From Akkermansia muciniphila (GTDB lineage: Bacteria > Verrucomicrobiota > Verrucomicrobiia > Limisphaerales > SIBE01): a DNA stretch of 40,966 nt. The DNA is taken from the NCBI GenBank assembly GCA_945861765.1, contig CAMAWP010000021.1, positions 1-40,966 of the forward strand, read 5' to 3'. A model generated the notes under the pieces. The model saw only the letters and a list, made by a program, of their open reading frames with translations. It ran no database searches and was not told where the DNA came from. The translations under genes were made by a program, and so were the position numbers. Shown here in pieces: positions 26,053-34,646 of this stretch. Numbering within the stretch: position 1 is the first letter of the stretch; each line of letters begins with the position of its first letter.

Positions 26053-26154
26053 ATGACAAGCTACCTAACAGAAGTGGCTAAAATGCCCGTTCCTGAACAA
26101 ATAGCAACAGCAATTCTCAAAAATCTGAAATTCCTCAAGAGCCCGTCACGATAA
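26053..26154 (+). CDS. Candidate 33-residue peptide, uncertain
   Basis: An ATG at 26053 opens a 33-residue frame (MTSYLTEVAKMPVPEQ start, ending LKSPSR) in the 245-base spacer between the divergent RRM and RraA-like genes. It is A+T-rich with a plausible helix of alternating hydrophobic and basic residues. No ribosome site is obvious and the match to any family is unknown. It could equally be leader sequence for the next gene. Confidence 0.2.
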   Translation: MTSYLTEVAKMPVPEQIATAILKNLKFLKSPSR

Positions 26155-26185
26155 AGATCTTGCCAGCCATGGACGACGTTCTAGG

Positions 26186-26887
26186 GTGTCCACCAAAAAC
26201 GGCATGCCTGCTGAAACACCAATCAACAAAGCAACTCTCGATGCATTGCGTGCTTTGAGCACCCCGACGGTGTCCAACGCCGTGGAGCTTTTCAACCTGC
26301 GCCCGCGCAACAAAGGTTTCATGTCGCCCGAGATTCGCTGCTTGTTTCCGGATCTGGGGGTAATGGTGGGTCACGCCGTCACGGCCCGCTTTGCGGCAGA
26401 TCAACCGCCCAAGCATCCAGGTTCGCGGTATGAACTTTGGAAGCATATTCTCGAAATCCCCGAACCGCGTGTGATGGTCATGCAAGATATGGATCAACAG
26501 GCCGGAGTGGGAGCTTACTTTGGCGAAGTGCAATCAACCATTCATAAACGCCTTGGATGTATCGGGGTTGTCACGAACGGGCATGTCCGCGATTTGGACG
26601 AAGTTCATCCGATGGGTTTTCATTATTTTGCGGGAGGCGCCTGTGTCTCTCATGCCTATGTGCATCTGCTTGATTTCGGCTGTCCAGTCAACGTGGGTGG
26701 CATCATGGTGCATACGGGCGATCTGGTTCACGCGGACAAGCACGGAGTTCTCATAGTTCCAAAGGAAGTCGCGTCGGAAATCCCGCAAGCGGCGGCAAAA
26801 GTTGCTGACCGCGAACAGCGTATTATCTCCCACTGCAAATCGACAGACTTCACTCTGGAAGAGCTGAAAAGGCGTTACGAATCGTGA
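26186..26887 (+). CDS. RraA-like/HMG-aldolase-family protein
   Basis: This 233-residue protein belongs to the RraA/HMG aldolase fold family. Matching features are LSTPTVSNAVE near residue 28, MVGHAVTARF, GEVQSTIHKRLGCIGVVTNGHVRDLDEV (the Gly-rich turn and Arg-Asp pair that hold substrate and metal in aldolase members) and VHTGDLVHADKHGVLIVPKE. True RraA proteins regulate RNase E and have about 160 residues; this longer, oxidation-gene-linked form is more likely a catabolic aldolase or decarboxylase. The start is GTG 26186, with ATG 26204 as alternative. The TGA overlaps the start of the Ldh2-type gene by four bases. Confidence 0.82.
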   Translation: MSTKNGMPAETPINKATLDALRALSTPTVSNAVELFNLRPRNKGFMSPEIRCLFPDLGVMVGHAVTARFAADQPPKHPGSRYELWKHILEIPEPRVMVMQDMDQQAGVGAYFGEVQSTIHKRLGCIGVVTNGHVRDLDEVHPMGFHYFAGGACVSHAYVHLLDFGCPVNVGGIMVHTGDLVHADKHGVLIVPKEVASEIPQAAAKVADREQRIISHCKSTDFTLEELKRRYES

Positions 26888-27942
26888 GTGTTTCGAACAC
26901 GACAGTTTCTTCGGACGCGCTCCTGAGCTTTTGCGTCTCGTGCTTTCTGAAGCTCGGGGTCCCGGCCGACCATGCCGTTATCACGGCGGAAAACCTCATC
27001 TTTGCCAATCTCCGTGGGGTCGATTCTCACGGCGTGATCCGGCTGAAGATTTATACCGAGCGCTTGGAAGCCGGAGGTTTCAAAGCAGATGCGCGCCGGG
27101 AAATTGTTTCGGAAGGCGAAGGGTTTGCCCTGATGGACGCCGGCCACGGCATCGGCCAGGTAGCAGGCATGGAAGCCATGAAGCTGGCAATAGCCAAAGC
27201 AAACAGAGTGGGTCTCGCCATGGTGGGAGTCAAAAACAGCAACCACTTCGGTGCCGCGGGCTTCTACGCATTAAGGGCGGTCGAGGGCGGGATGATTGGT
27301 ATGGCCGCCACCAATGCCGGGCCGACCATGGCACCGACGGGCGGCCGCGAAGGGCGGCTCGGGAACAATCCCATATCCATCGCCATTCCAGCAGGCAAGT
27401 ACCCGCCGGTCGTTCTCGACATGGCAACCGGCGCGGTAGCGTGGGGCAAGATTTTTGTGGCACAGCAGGAGAAGAAAAAGATTCCTGCGACTTGGGCTTT
27501 GGATAGAAACGGATTACCGACCGATGATCCCGATGCAGCGGCAGGCGGCGGTTTGATCCAGCCGTTCGGAGGGTACAAAGGTTACGGGCTGAGCTTGCTG
27601 ATTGACATTCTGACTGGCGTGTTGACCGGCGGCGGGTTTTCCACGCATGTGAAGACGCTTTATCAGAATTTGCAGTCGCCGTCTCATGTGGCTCACACAT
27701 TTGCCGCTCTCCGCATCGATGGCTTCATGCCGCTGGGCGAGTTCCGCCGACGGATGGATGAAATGATCGAACTGATGCAGCAATGCCCGGCGGCACCGGG
27801 CGTTGATCGTATTTATGTTCCAGGGGAAATCGAACATGAAACCGAGCAAAGGAGAAGATCTGAAGGCATTCCAATTAACCCGACCTTGAAAGAGGAACTC
27901 AGTGCGCTCGGCGCAAAACTGGGTGTGCAGCCTCTGTTTTAG
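26884..27942 (+). CDS. Malate/L-lactate dehydrogenase family oxidoreductase (Ldh2 type)
   Basis: This 352-residue NAD(P)-dependent oxidoreductase is of the Ldh2/YlbC/YiaK type. Evident motifs are RGVDSHGVIRLKIYTERL (about residues 44-61, including the conserved catalytic His), GVKNSNHFGAAGFYAL, ATNAGPTMAPTGGREGRLGNNPISIAIP, VLDMATGAVAWGK and PFGGYKGYGLSLLIDILTG. The family reduces or oxidises 2-oxo/2-hydroxy acids, including malate, lactate, ureidoglycolate and diketogulonate. It starts at GTG 26884 inside the final codons of the RraA-like gene (GTGA overlap), so they are co-translated. The pair may act on the same 2-hydroxy acid, one oxidising and one cleaving it. Confidence 0.88.
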   Translation: MSVSNTTVSSDALLSFCVSCFLKLGVPADHAVITAENLIFANLRGVDSHGVIRLKIYTERLEAGGFKADARREIVSEGEGFALMDAGHGIGQVAGMEAMKLAIAKANRVGLAMVGVKNSNHFGAAGFYALRAVEGGMIGMAATNAGPTMAPTGGREGRLGNNPISIAIPAGKYPPVVLDMATGAVAWGKIFVAQQEKKKIPATWALDRNGLPTDDPDAAAGGGLIQPFGGYKGYGLSLLIDILTGVLTGGGFSTHVKTLYQNLQSPSHVAHTFAALRIDGFMPLGEFRRRMDEMIELMQQCPAAPGVDRIYVPGEIEHETEQRRRSEGIPINPTLKEELSALGAKLGVQPLF

Positions 27943-27983
27943 CGTGCGAATCTTCACCGTGCGGAATTGATCCATCTTTAGGT

Positions 27984-28598
27984 GTGACGACGGCCAACAA
28001 AATCACCATTCTCCGCATTTTGTCCGTGCCATTTTTTATCGCTCAGGTGCTTTATTACCTGGACACCGGCCTGGAGCACCATCGTTGGATCGCCTTGGTT
28101 TCTTTTGCGCTCGCAGCAATCTGCGACGGCGTGGATGGTTACATTGCGCGGTGCTACAATCAGCGCAGCGAGTTGGGAGCTATTCTTGACCCGCTTGCCG
28201 ATAAGCTGCTGCTCGTTTCGGGAGTGGTCCTGTTGAGCTTGCACGTCCAGCCTTACCTGGAACGAATTCCTTTGTGGTTGACCGCAATTATCATCGGACG
28301 CGACGTGATCGTGCTGATCGGTCTGGGCCTCGTTTATTACGTCTGCGGAAAAGTCACCATTCGCCCCCATTTCGTTGGGAAAATGGCAACCGTGTTTCAG
28401 ATGGTCGTGGTCCTGTGGATTTTGCTGAGCTGGAATCGCCCGTGGCTGCGGGTTTGGATCTATAGCGCCGGAGCTTGCACCGCCATCTCAGGAATCATCT
28501 ATATCTTCGCAGGCGTCAGCCAATTGAGCACCAGTCCCAGCAGCGCCCCGACTCCCGGCCAGAGCGTCGGGAGGGAGAAGCACCATTTCGAAAAGTAG
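27984..28598 (+). CDS. pgsA: CDP-alcohol phosphotransferase (PgsA-like)
   Basis: This 204-residue membrane protein has the CDP-alcohol phosphatidyltransferase signature near residues 48-74, D-G-x-x-A-R then G-x-x-x-D-x-x-x-D, seen as CDGVDGYIARCYNQRSELG and AILDPLADK. About five hydrophobic segments follow. The most likely role is CDP-diacylglycerol--glycerol-3-phosphate 3-phosphatidyltransferase, the committed step of phosphatidylglycerol synthesis. The start is GTG 27984. It lies 41 bases after the Ldh2 gene. The gene symbol reflects family resemblance; another alcohol acceptor cannot be excluded. Confidence 0.83.
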   Translation: MTTANKITILRILSVPFFIAQVLYYLDTGLEHHRWIALVSFALAAICDGVDGYIARCYNQRSELGAILDPLADKLLLVSGVVLLSLHVQPYLERIPLWLTAIIIGRDVIVLIGLGLVYYVCGKVTIRPHFVGKMATVFQMVVVLWILLSWNRPWLRVWIYSAGACTAISGIIYIFAGVSQLSTSPSSAPTPGQSVGREKHHFEK

Positions 28599-29122
28599 AG
28601 ATAAGCCTTCGACTCGGACATTTCACCCACGGTCGCAGACCTCAAGATATTGAACCCAGGCCTGCGCGAGTCCTGGGAGCCATCCGGCGCGTGGTGGTGA
28701 GCCTGGCCAATGCGGCGGTCGATCAAGCGCGCCGCAAGAATCCCCAGACCAAGTACAACGCCGGCCGCTTCCAAAAACAATTCCGATCCGCGCGCGGTGG
28801 ACACGAGCGACTCCAGGCACTCATTTTCTCCAAATCAATGTCCTGGACTTACAAGACTGAAAGGACGCGTCCTGACCGCGGCGCGTGGTGAGATAGAATC
28901 GCTTGATACTGTGTGGACGTGCCGCGGCTGGTCTCGACGACACAGCCAGGCTCCGGGGCAAAAGCGAGAACTCTCCGATTTTGTTCGCGCCTTGCGCCCA
29001 TGAGCCTGCGAGGTTCACTGGCTGAATTGTTGAGGAGGAATGCAGAGTTCTTAAATAGCCGTCGTATTTTAGGTATCGACGCGGCTTTCAACTCCGATAA
29101 TTCTTCGCGCAATTTATTTATC
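28599..29122. other. 524-base region without a confident gene
   Basis: No gene is supported between pgsA and the M14-type hydrolase. On the minus strand an open frame (28499-28804, GTG start) could encode a 101-residue protein with two hydrophobic stretches, but it runs about 100 bases into the end of pgsA and looks like an antisense frame. The part from about 28860 to 29010 has long open frames on both strands without family resemblance and may be a dispersed intergenic repeat; I cannot confirm that without other genomes. Confidence 0.5.
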
Positions 29123-29893
29123 ATGCAGAGATTGCGTAAAAACCAAGGCTGTTATTGTGGCGAAACCATCGCCATCGAAAGTGTCTTGCGAGAAATCCAA
29201 ACTGAAGCGTTGAAGAATGGATGGCACTCTGATCGTGTCTTGGGCTCCGAGACGATTTGTTTTCCAGCTTACGTTCGGGCAACAGCTCGCCCGGAGAAGC
29301 GTTTATACCTATCCTCTGGCATCCATGGCGATGAGCCGGCTGGGCCTCTGGCATTGTTGGAGTTGATGAAAGAGAATCGCTGGCCCGAGCGAGTTGATAT
29401 TTGGCTATGTCCATGCCTCAACCCGACCGGTTTTCCGTTGAATCGGAGGGAGAACGCCCAACGGATCGACCTCAATCGTGATTATCGGCATTTGATCACC
29501 GACGAAATCCGGGCGCATGTGGGCTGGCTTCAACAACAGCCGAGCTTTGACATCACAGTCGTCCTCCACGAGGACTGGGAAGCGAATGGCTTTTATCTCT
29601 ATGAGTTGAACCCGGACCATCGGCCTTCCCTCGCAGAGTCAATCATCGAGCGCGTCGCCGAAGTGTGCCCGATAGAAACTTCCGACCTGGTGGATGACTT
29701 TCCGTGCCACGCCGGGATTATTCGGCCTCAGGTCAACCCAATGGACCGGCCTCAATGGCCCGAATCGATATACCTGGTCCATCACAAGACCCGACATAGC
29801 TACACGCTTGAAGCGCCCTCAGATTTTCCATTGAACATCCGTGTTGCAGCATTGGTGACGGCGGTCCAAACGGCTCTAGCCTCGTTGGGATAA
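29123..29893 (+). CDS. M14-type zinc hydrolase (carboxypeptidase/deacylase-like)
   Basis: This 256-residue protein starts at ATG 29123; an in-frame ATG at 29000 would add residues that look non-coding. The zinc site is complete: His68 and Glu71 in SSGIHGDEPAG, then a substrate-binding NRD motif in RIDLNRDYRH (118-120), the third ligand His149 in VVLHEDWEANGF, and Glu230 in YTLEAPSD as the catalytic acid. It resembles the succinylglutamate desuccinylase/aspartoacylase and MpaA-type branch of the M14 family. No signal peptide is visible. The substrate could be a murein peptide or an acyl-amino acid. Confidence 0.82.
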   Translation: MQRLRKNQGCYCGETIAIESVLREIQTEALKNGWHSDRVLGSETICFPAYVRATARPEKRLYLSSGIHGDEPAGPLALLELMKENRWPERVDIWLCPCLNPTGFPLNRRENAQRIDLNRDYRHLITDEIRAHVGWLQQQPSFDITVVLHEDWEANGFYLYELNPDHRPSLAESIIERVAEVCPIETSDLVDDFPCHAGIIRPQVNPMDRPQWPESIYLVHHKTRHSYTLEAPSDFPLNIRVAALVTAVQTALASLG

Positions 29894-29948
29894 TTGAAGA
29901 CGATGTATTGACAATGAATTGATCGCCGTGAAAGATTTCTCCGAAATC

Positions 29949-31700
29949 ATGAAATCGACCACGAAACACCGTTCTGCAGGTTTGGTTCAGGGATCTGTGA
30001 TTCTTCTCGCGTCGCTCGCCCTCCGGGCTCAAGCCGCAGAAAGAATTGAGTTCACCCAGCAGATCAAGCCCCTATTGGAAACCACCTGCCTGAGTTGTCA
30101 CGGAGCGGAGCGGCCAAAGGGGAACCTGCGTTTAGGCACCAGGGCCGGGGCTTTGAAGGGTGGGGACAGCGGACCATCGTTGGTCCCTGGACAGCCCGAA
30201 AAGAGCCCTCTTTATACCGCGACCATATTGGCATCGGATCATGACGATCTTATGCCGCCCACAACCAAAGGTGGCCCGTTGTCCAAGGAGAAAACCGAGT
30301 TGCTACGACTGTGGATTGCGCAAGGAGCGGATTGGCCGGAAGACGCGACGCTCACGGCCGTGAAGAAAGTTGAATTCGCGAAGGACATTCAGCCGCTCTT
30401 GGAACTTAACTGCGTGGCGTGTCACCGAGAAGGGCATGACAAGGGAGGGTTGCGGCTCGACAACAAGACCGACGCCTTTAAAGGTGGGGCCAATGGCCCT
30501 GCGATCATTCCGGGAAAATCCAGAGCCAGCATGCTCTACACCACAGCCGTTCTGCGTCCCGATCACGAAGACCTCATGCCGCCTAAATCCAAAGGAGGCC
30601 CGCTGCCCAACGAGCAAACGGACTTGTTGCGGAATTGGATTGATCAAGGAGCGATCTGGCCGGGCGGAACCGCGCTTGTTCCCAAAAAAGCTGAAACCGC
30701 GTCCACGGAAGACCTCGGCACCGTCACCGCAATCCATCGGCATATCCTCTCCAAGCTCGATGTGACGAATGAAACTCAAATGAAGCCCTACACTGGGAAG
30801 ATTGCCGGAACCGAGGTCACCTTCGAAATGCTCCCGATCAAGGGTGGCAATTACCTGATGGGGACGGGTGAAGGCGAACGCGGCCGCAAGCCGGACGAGG
30901 GGCCGCAGCACAAGGTCGCGGTCCAGCCGTTTTGGATGGGCAAATGCGAAGTGACATGGAACGAGTACGAGCTCTTCATGTATCCCGAGGAAGAGAAGAA
31001 AGTTCGCGCCAGCCGCAACTACGATCCTTCTCAGTTTCCGGGTGCCGACGCTGTAAGTCGTCCGACGTCGCCGTACGTGGAGATGAGTTTCGGAATGGGG
31101 AAGGACGGGTTTCCTGCGATCAGCATGACACAACATGCCGCTAGCAAGTATTGCCAATGGCTGAGCGCTAAAACGGGTCAGTTTTATCGTTTGCCCACGG
31201 AAGCCGAATGGGAGTATGCCTGCCGCGCAGGCACCACCACCACTTACTCGTTCGGTGACGATGCCAACGAGCTAGGCGACTACGCTTGGTACGCGAAGAA
31301 CAGCGACTTCAAATATCAGAAGGTTGGAAAAAGGAAGCCAAATCCCTGGGGCCTGCACGACATGCACGGGAACGTTCTCGAATGGACCCTCGATCAATAC
31401 GACGAGGATTACTTCAAGCAATTCGCAATAGGCGTCACGCAAAGCCCATGGAATCGAATCACCGCTCCGTATCCTCATTCGGCGCGCGGCGGCTCGTGGG
31501 ATGACAACCCTGAAAAACTTCGGAGCGGCGCGCGGCGCGGCTCGAACAAAACATGGAAAATTCAAGACCCCCAACTGCCCAAGAGCATTTGGTATCACAC
31601 CGACGCCCAATTCTTGGGCTTCAGGGTCATTCGGCCTTTGAACGTGCCGGCTCCTGAAGAACTATCTAAATATTGGACAAGCGGACAAGAAAAGGACTAA
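29949..31700 (+). CDS. Exported double PSCyt1 cytochrome c fused to a sulfatase-modifying-factor domain
   Basis: This 583-residue protein starts at ATG 29949 with a signal peptide (about 1-30). Two Planctomycete cytochrome c (PSCyt1) repeats follow, each with a CxxCH haem site: CLSCH at 47-51 and CVACH at 155-159, and each ending in an H-x-D-L-M-P-P segment that supplies the axial Met. Residues about 290-570 are a formylglycine-generating-enzyme-type domain (GGNYLMGTGEGERGRKPDEGP, PTEAEWEYACRAGTTTTYSFGDD, DMHGNVLEWTLDQYD, GGSWDDNPEKLRSGARR). The two catalytic Cys of true formylglycine-generating enzymes are absent in the last motif, so this domain is probably a ligand-binding relative. Both domain types occur together in Planctomycetes and Verrucomicrobia. 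Its redox partner is unknown. Confidence 0.87.
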   Translation: MKSTTKHRSAGLVQGSVILLASLALRAQAAERIEFTQQIKPLLETTCLSCHGAERPKGNLRLGTRAGALKGGDSGPSLVPGQPEKSPLYTATILASDHDDLMPPTTKGGPLSKEKTELLRLWIAQGADWPEDATLTAVKKVEFAKDIQPLLELNCVACHREGHDKGGLRLDNKTDAFKGGANGPAIIPGKSRASMLYTTAVLRPDHEDLMPPKSKGGPLPNEQTDLLRNWIDQGAIWPGGTALVPKKAETASTEDLGTVTAIHRHILSKLDVTNETQMKPYTGKIAGTEVTFEMLPIKGGNYLMGTGEGERGRKPDEGPQHKVAVQPFWMGKCEVTWNEYELFMYPEEEKKVRASRNYDPSQFPGADAVSRPTSPYVEMSFGMGKDGFPAISMTQHAASKYCQWLSAKTGQFYRLPTEAEWEYACRAGTTTTYSFGDDANELGDYAWYAKNSDFKYQKVGKRKPNPWGLHDMHGNVLEWTLDQYDEDYFKQFAIGVTQSPWNRITAPYPHSARGGSWDDNPEKLRSGARRGSNKTWKIQDPQLPKSIWYHTDAQFLGFRVIRPLNVPAPEELSKYWTSGQEKD

Positions 31701-31791
31701 GGTGGCTCATCCCAGTGCTTGAGGAAGGCTTGAACAACTTTCGAGAGCGTTGGCGTCAGACTCAGTAAACTTTAAATTGCAAAGACAAACC

Positions 31792-33141
31792 ATGAACGAA
31801 CCGAATAAACCAAATCCTAAAAGCGAAGTGACGCGCCGCAATTTCTTAAAAACCACATCCACCGTTATGGGAGGAACTTTGATGGGCGGTCTGTCCATCG
31901 AACGCAGCGCCTTCGCAGCCGGTGATGATACTGTTAAGATCGTCTTGGTGGGCTGTGGCGGCCGAGGATCAGGGGCAGCGGACCAGGCGCTCAGCACGAA
32001 AGGAAGTGTCAAACTCGTCGCGGTAGCCGACATCCATAAAGATAACATGGACGAGAAGCTTCGCCTGTTAGGACAAAAGCATAAAGATCGAGTTGAGGTC
32101 GCCGACGATCGCAAGTTCATTGGTTTCGAGGCCTACAAAGAAGCGATTGGCCTCGCCGACGTGGTGATTCTGGCAACTCCTCCGGGATTTCGCCCCATTC
32201 ATTTCGAGGAAGCCGTCCGACAAGGTAAACATGTGTTCATGGAAAAGCCCGTCGGCGTCGATGGACCTGGGATTCGCAAAGTGTTGGCAGCGGCGCAAGA
32301 AGCGAAGAAGAAAAATCTGAAAGTTGGCGTCGGTCTGCAACGGCATCATCAGCTTGGTTATATCGAGACGATGAAACGCCTTCACGACGGAGCGATCGGC
32401 GACATCGTTTCCATGCGCTGCTATTGGAACGGTTCGACTCCTTGGGTGAAAAAGCGCAAAGAGCTCGAAGCGAAATACGGACGCCCGCTGTCCGAAATGG
32501 AATACCAACTACGTAACTGGTATTATTTCGTCTGGCTGTGTGGCGATCACATTTGCGAGCAGCACATTCATAACCTCGATGTGATGAATTGGGTGAAAAA
32601 TGGGTATCCGGTTCGGGCCAACGGAATAGGTGGCTGCGAAGTTCGCAAGGGAGAAGATTACGGTGAAATCTTCGACCACCATGCAGTTGAATTTGAGTAT
32701 GCGGACGGTTCCCGATTGTCCAGCCAATGCCGCCACATCAATGGCTGTTGGAGTAATGTTTCCGAACATGCCGTCGGAACCAAAGGGGCGTGCGACATCA
32801 GCGGCCACATCATCCGGGGTCAAAATGCCTGGCGGTTTAGATCCGAAGGTGCCCGCGATCCCTACCAGCAGGAGCACGACGATTTCTTCGATGCCGTTCG
32901 GAACGACAAACCGTACAACGAGGCGGAAAACGGAGCCAAGAGCAGCTTGACCGCTGTTCTCGGCCGAATGGCCACGTACTCGGGCCGAGTCATTGAATGG
33001 GATCAGGCGTTGAACTCTCAAGTGGATCACATGCCCAAGATCTTCGCATTCGATGCCCCCGCGCCAGTTCAGCCGGGACCAAATGGTCTCTATGCGCTGC
33101 CGATCCCGGGCAACTCTGATTGGTATAAGAAGATCGTCTAG
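31792..33141 (+). CDS. Tat-exported Gfo/Idh/MocA-family oxidoreductase
   Basis: This 449-residue protein starts at ATG 31792 and carries the twin-arginine signal EVTRRNFLKTTS (about 12-23) ending in AFAAGDD. The NAD(P) fold shows VKIVLVGCGGRGSG and later HVFMEKPVGVDG with the conserved Glu-Lys-Pro motif, then GLQRHHQLGYIETMKRLHDGAIGDI and HICEQHIHNLDVMNWV, whose histidines belong to the substrate site. Such exported enzymes with a prebound cofactor occur in large numbers in Verrucomicrobia and are linked to oxidation of sugars at the 3-position. It follows the cytochrome c fusion by 91 bases, so electron transfer between them is possible. Confidence 0.88.
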   Translation: MNEPNKPNPKSEVTRRNFLKTTSTVMGGTLMGGLSIERSAFAAGDDTVKIVLVGCGGRGSGAADQALSTKGSVKLVAVADIHKDNMDEKLRLLGQKHKDRVEVADDRKFIGFEAYKEAIGLADVVILATPPGFRPIHFEEAVRQGKHVFMEKPVGVDGPGIRKVLAAAQEAKKKNLKVGVGLQRHHQLGYIETMKRLHDGAIGDIVSMRCYWNGSTPWVKKRKELEAKYGRPLSEMEYQLRNWYYFVWLCGDHICEQHIHNLDVMNWVKNGYPVRANGIGGCEVRKGEDYGEIFDHHAVEFEYADGSRLSSQCRHINGCWSNVSEHAVGTKGACDISGHIIRGQNAWRFRSEGARDPYQQEHDDFFDAVRNDKPYNEAENGAKSSLTAVLGRMATYSGRVIEWDQALNSQVDHMPKIFAFDAPAPVQPGPNGLYALPIPGNSDWYKKIV

Positions 33142-33168
33142 CAGATTGTCCAAACTCCGCTAGCGGAC

Positions 33169-33202
33169 GCCCGTCTCTCTCCTAGAGACGGGCTTTTCTT
33201 TC
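33169..33202 (+). terminator. Intrinsic terminator after the Gfo/Idh/MocA gene
   Basis: GCCCGTCTCT (33169-33178) and AGAGACGGGC (33184-33193) form a 10-bp perfect stem with a five-base loop, followed by TTTTCTTTC. It lies 28 bases after the stop of the oxidoreductase gene and upstream of rlmI. Confidence 0.88.
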
Positions 33203-33286
33203 TGCTGGCGTTGTGGACGTCGCCTTTGCTTTGAATCTGTCTGTTTATCGAAAAGTCAGATAGATTCGCCTAACTGTTTACAACCT

Positions 33287-34486
33287 ATGACACCCACATT
33301 ACCCACTGTATTATTGCGCCCCGGCGAAGCGGACCGCGTCATTGCCGGTCATCCCTGGATCTATCAAGGTTCCATTCTGCGCCTTACCCAACCGACAATC
33401 GACGGCGACATCGTCCAAGTCAAAGACCACCGCCAGCGCTTTTTGGGAATCGGCTTTTACAATTCCAAGTCGAAGATCAACGTCCGATTGCTGGAGACCG
33501 AGCGAGTCGAGGTCGATCGAGCATTCTTCGAGCAACGCATTCGCGCGGCTCTCGATACTCGAAAAAGACATCTGCCCGGAGCGAGTTCGTTTCGAGTTGT
33601 CAACGCCGAGAGTGATTTCTTGAGCGGACTGATTGTGGACAAATACGAAGATGTGTTAGTGATCCAGACATCTTCGCTCGGCATGGATCAGCGCAAACCG
33701 ATGATCGTGACGGCATTGAAATCCATCTTCTCGCCGCGCGCCTTGGTCGAGCGGAACGAAATGGCCTCACGGAAGTTTGAAGGACTGCCAGATGTGAACG
33801 GGGTTTTGGAGGGTGAGGTGGCAGGCGATGTCTCAATCAAACTGAATGGGCTTCAATTTGGTGTTGATCTGTTGACCGGCCACAAAACCGGATTTTACCT
33901 CGATCAACAAGTAAACTATCAAGCCGTGGCCAAGTTCGCCGCTGGTGCCCAGGTCCTGGATTGCTTTACGTTTCTAGGCGGGTTCGCGTTGCATGCGGCG
34001 CGGGCCGGAGCCTCCCAAGTTCACGCCATTGACCAAAGCAAAGAAGTCGTTGCGGCCGCCGCCAAAAATGCCGAGAAGAATGGACTTAAATGCACTTTCG
34101 AGGCGGCAAATGTTTTTGATTGGCTTAAAGCCCAAACAGGCATCGGCCCGCACGAAAAAGTCATTCCCCGATTCGATTTGATTGTGCTCGATCCTCCTTC
34201 ATTCACCCGCAGCCGCGCTACGATTCCGGATGCCTTGCGGGGATATAAAGAAATCCATCTGCGGGCGCTCAAACTCTTGAAACGAGGCGGCATCTTGGCG
34301 ACGTTCTGTTGCTCGCATCACATCGATGCGGTCATGTTTCAAGAGATCATTTCAGAAGCAGCGTTCGACGCCCGGCGAATCTTGCGCCGCGTCGCCACTT
34401 ACAGCCAATCCCCAGACCATCCGATCATTCAGTCGATTCCGGAAACAGAATATCTCAAGGGCTTTGCGTTTGAGGTGGCGCGCTGA
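33287..34486 (+). CDS. rlmI: RlmI-type 23S rRNA cytosine methyltransferase
   Basis: This 399-residue enzyme has an N-terminal PUA domain (LRPGEADRVIAGHPWIYQGSIL, then FLGIGFYNSKSKINVRLLE) and a C-terminal Rossmann methyltransferase domain: HKTGFYLDQQVNY, the AdoMet-binding loop VLDCFTFLGGFALHAA near residue 225, LDPPSFTRS and the catalytic-cysteine segment TFCCSHHID. The E. coli enzyme makes m5C1962 in 23S rRNA and has the same domain order and length. It stands behind a terminator, so has its own promoter in the A+T-rich 80 bases upstream. Confidence 0.88.
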   Translation: MTPTLPTVLLRPGEADRVIAGHPWIYQGSILRLTQPTIDGDIVQVKDHRQRFLGIGFYNSKSKINVRLLETERVEVDRAFFEQRIRAALDTRKRHLPGASSFRVVNAESDFLSGLIVDKYEDVLVIQTSSLGMDQRKPMIVTALKSIFSPRALVERNEMASRKFEGLPDVNGVLEGEVAGDVSIKLNGLQFGVDLLTGHKTGFYLDQQVNYQAVAKFAAGAQVLDCFTFLGGFALHAARAGASQVHAIDQSKEVVAAAAKNAEKNGLKCTFEAANVFDWLKAQTGIGPHEKVIPRFDLIVLDPPSFTRSRATIPDALRGYKEIHLRALKLLKRGGILATFCCSHHIDAVMFQEIISEAAFDARRILRRVATYSQSPDHPIIQSIPETEYLKGFAFEVAR

Positions 34487-34646
34487 TAGGTCCAGCAGGA
34501 CCTACGGTGAAGGCCTTGGACCGTCGGGCCAGAGGGTTGATTACAAGCCCCTGCCTAAGTCGGAAACTAACATCGACGAACCCTCCGGGAACACACGGGC
34601 GAAGCCCCTCGCGTTCGCTGCTATCCGAGGCTCGTGCTGAGCGCTA

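Noticed and set aside
28499-28804. 101-residue minus-strand frame with two hydrophobic stretches, overlapping the end of pgsA
   Set aside because: Runs about 100 bases into pgsA and resembles nothing known; kept only as a remark in the non-coding region entry.
30303-31157. 284-residue minus-strand frame opposite the cytochrome c fusion
   Set aside because: Antisense frame within a well supported gene; no domain seen.
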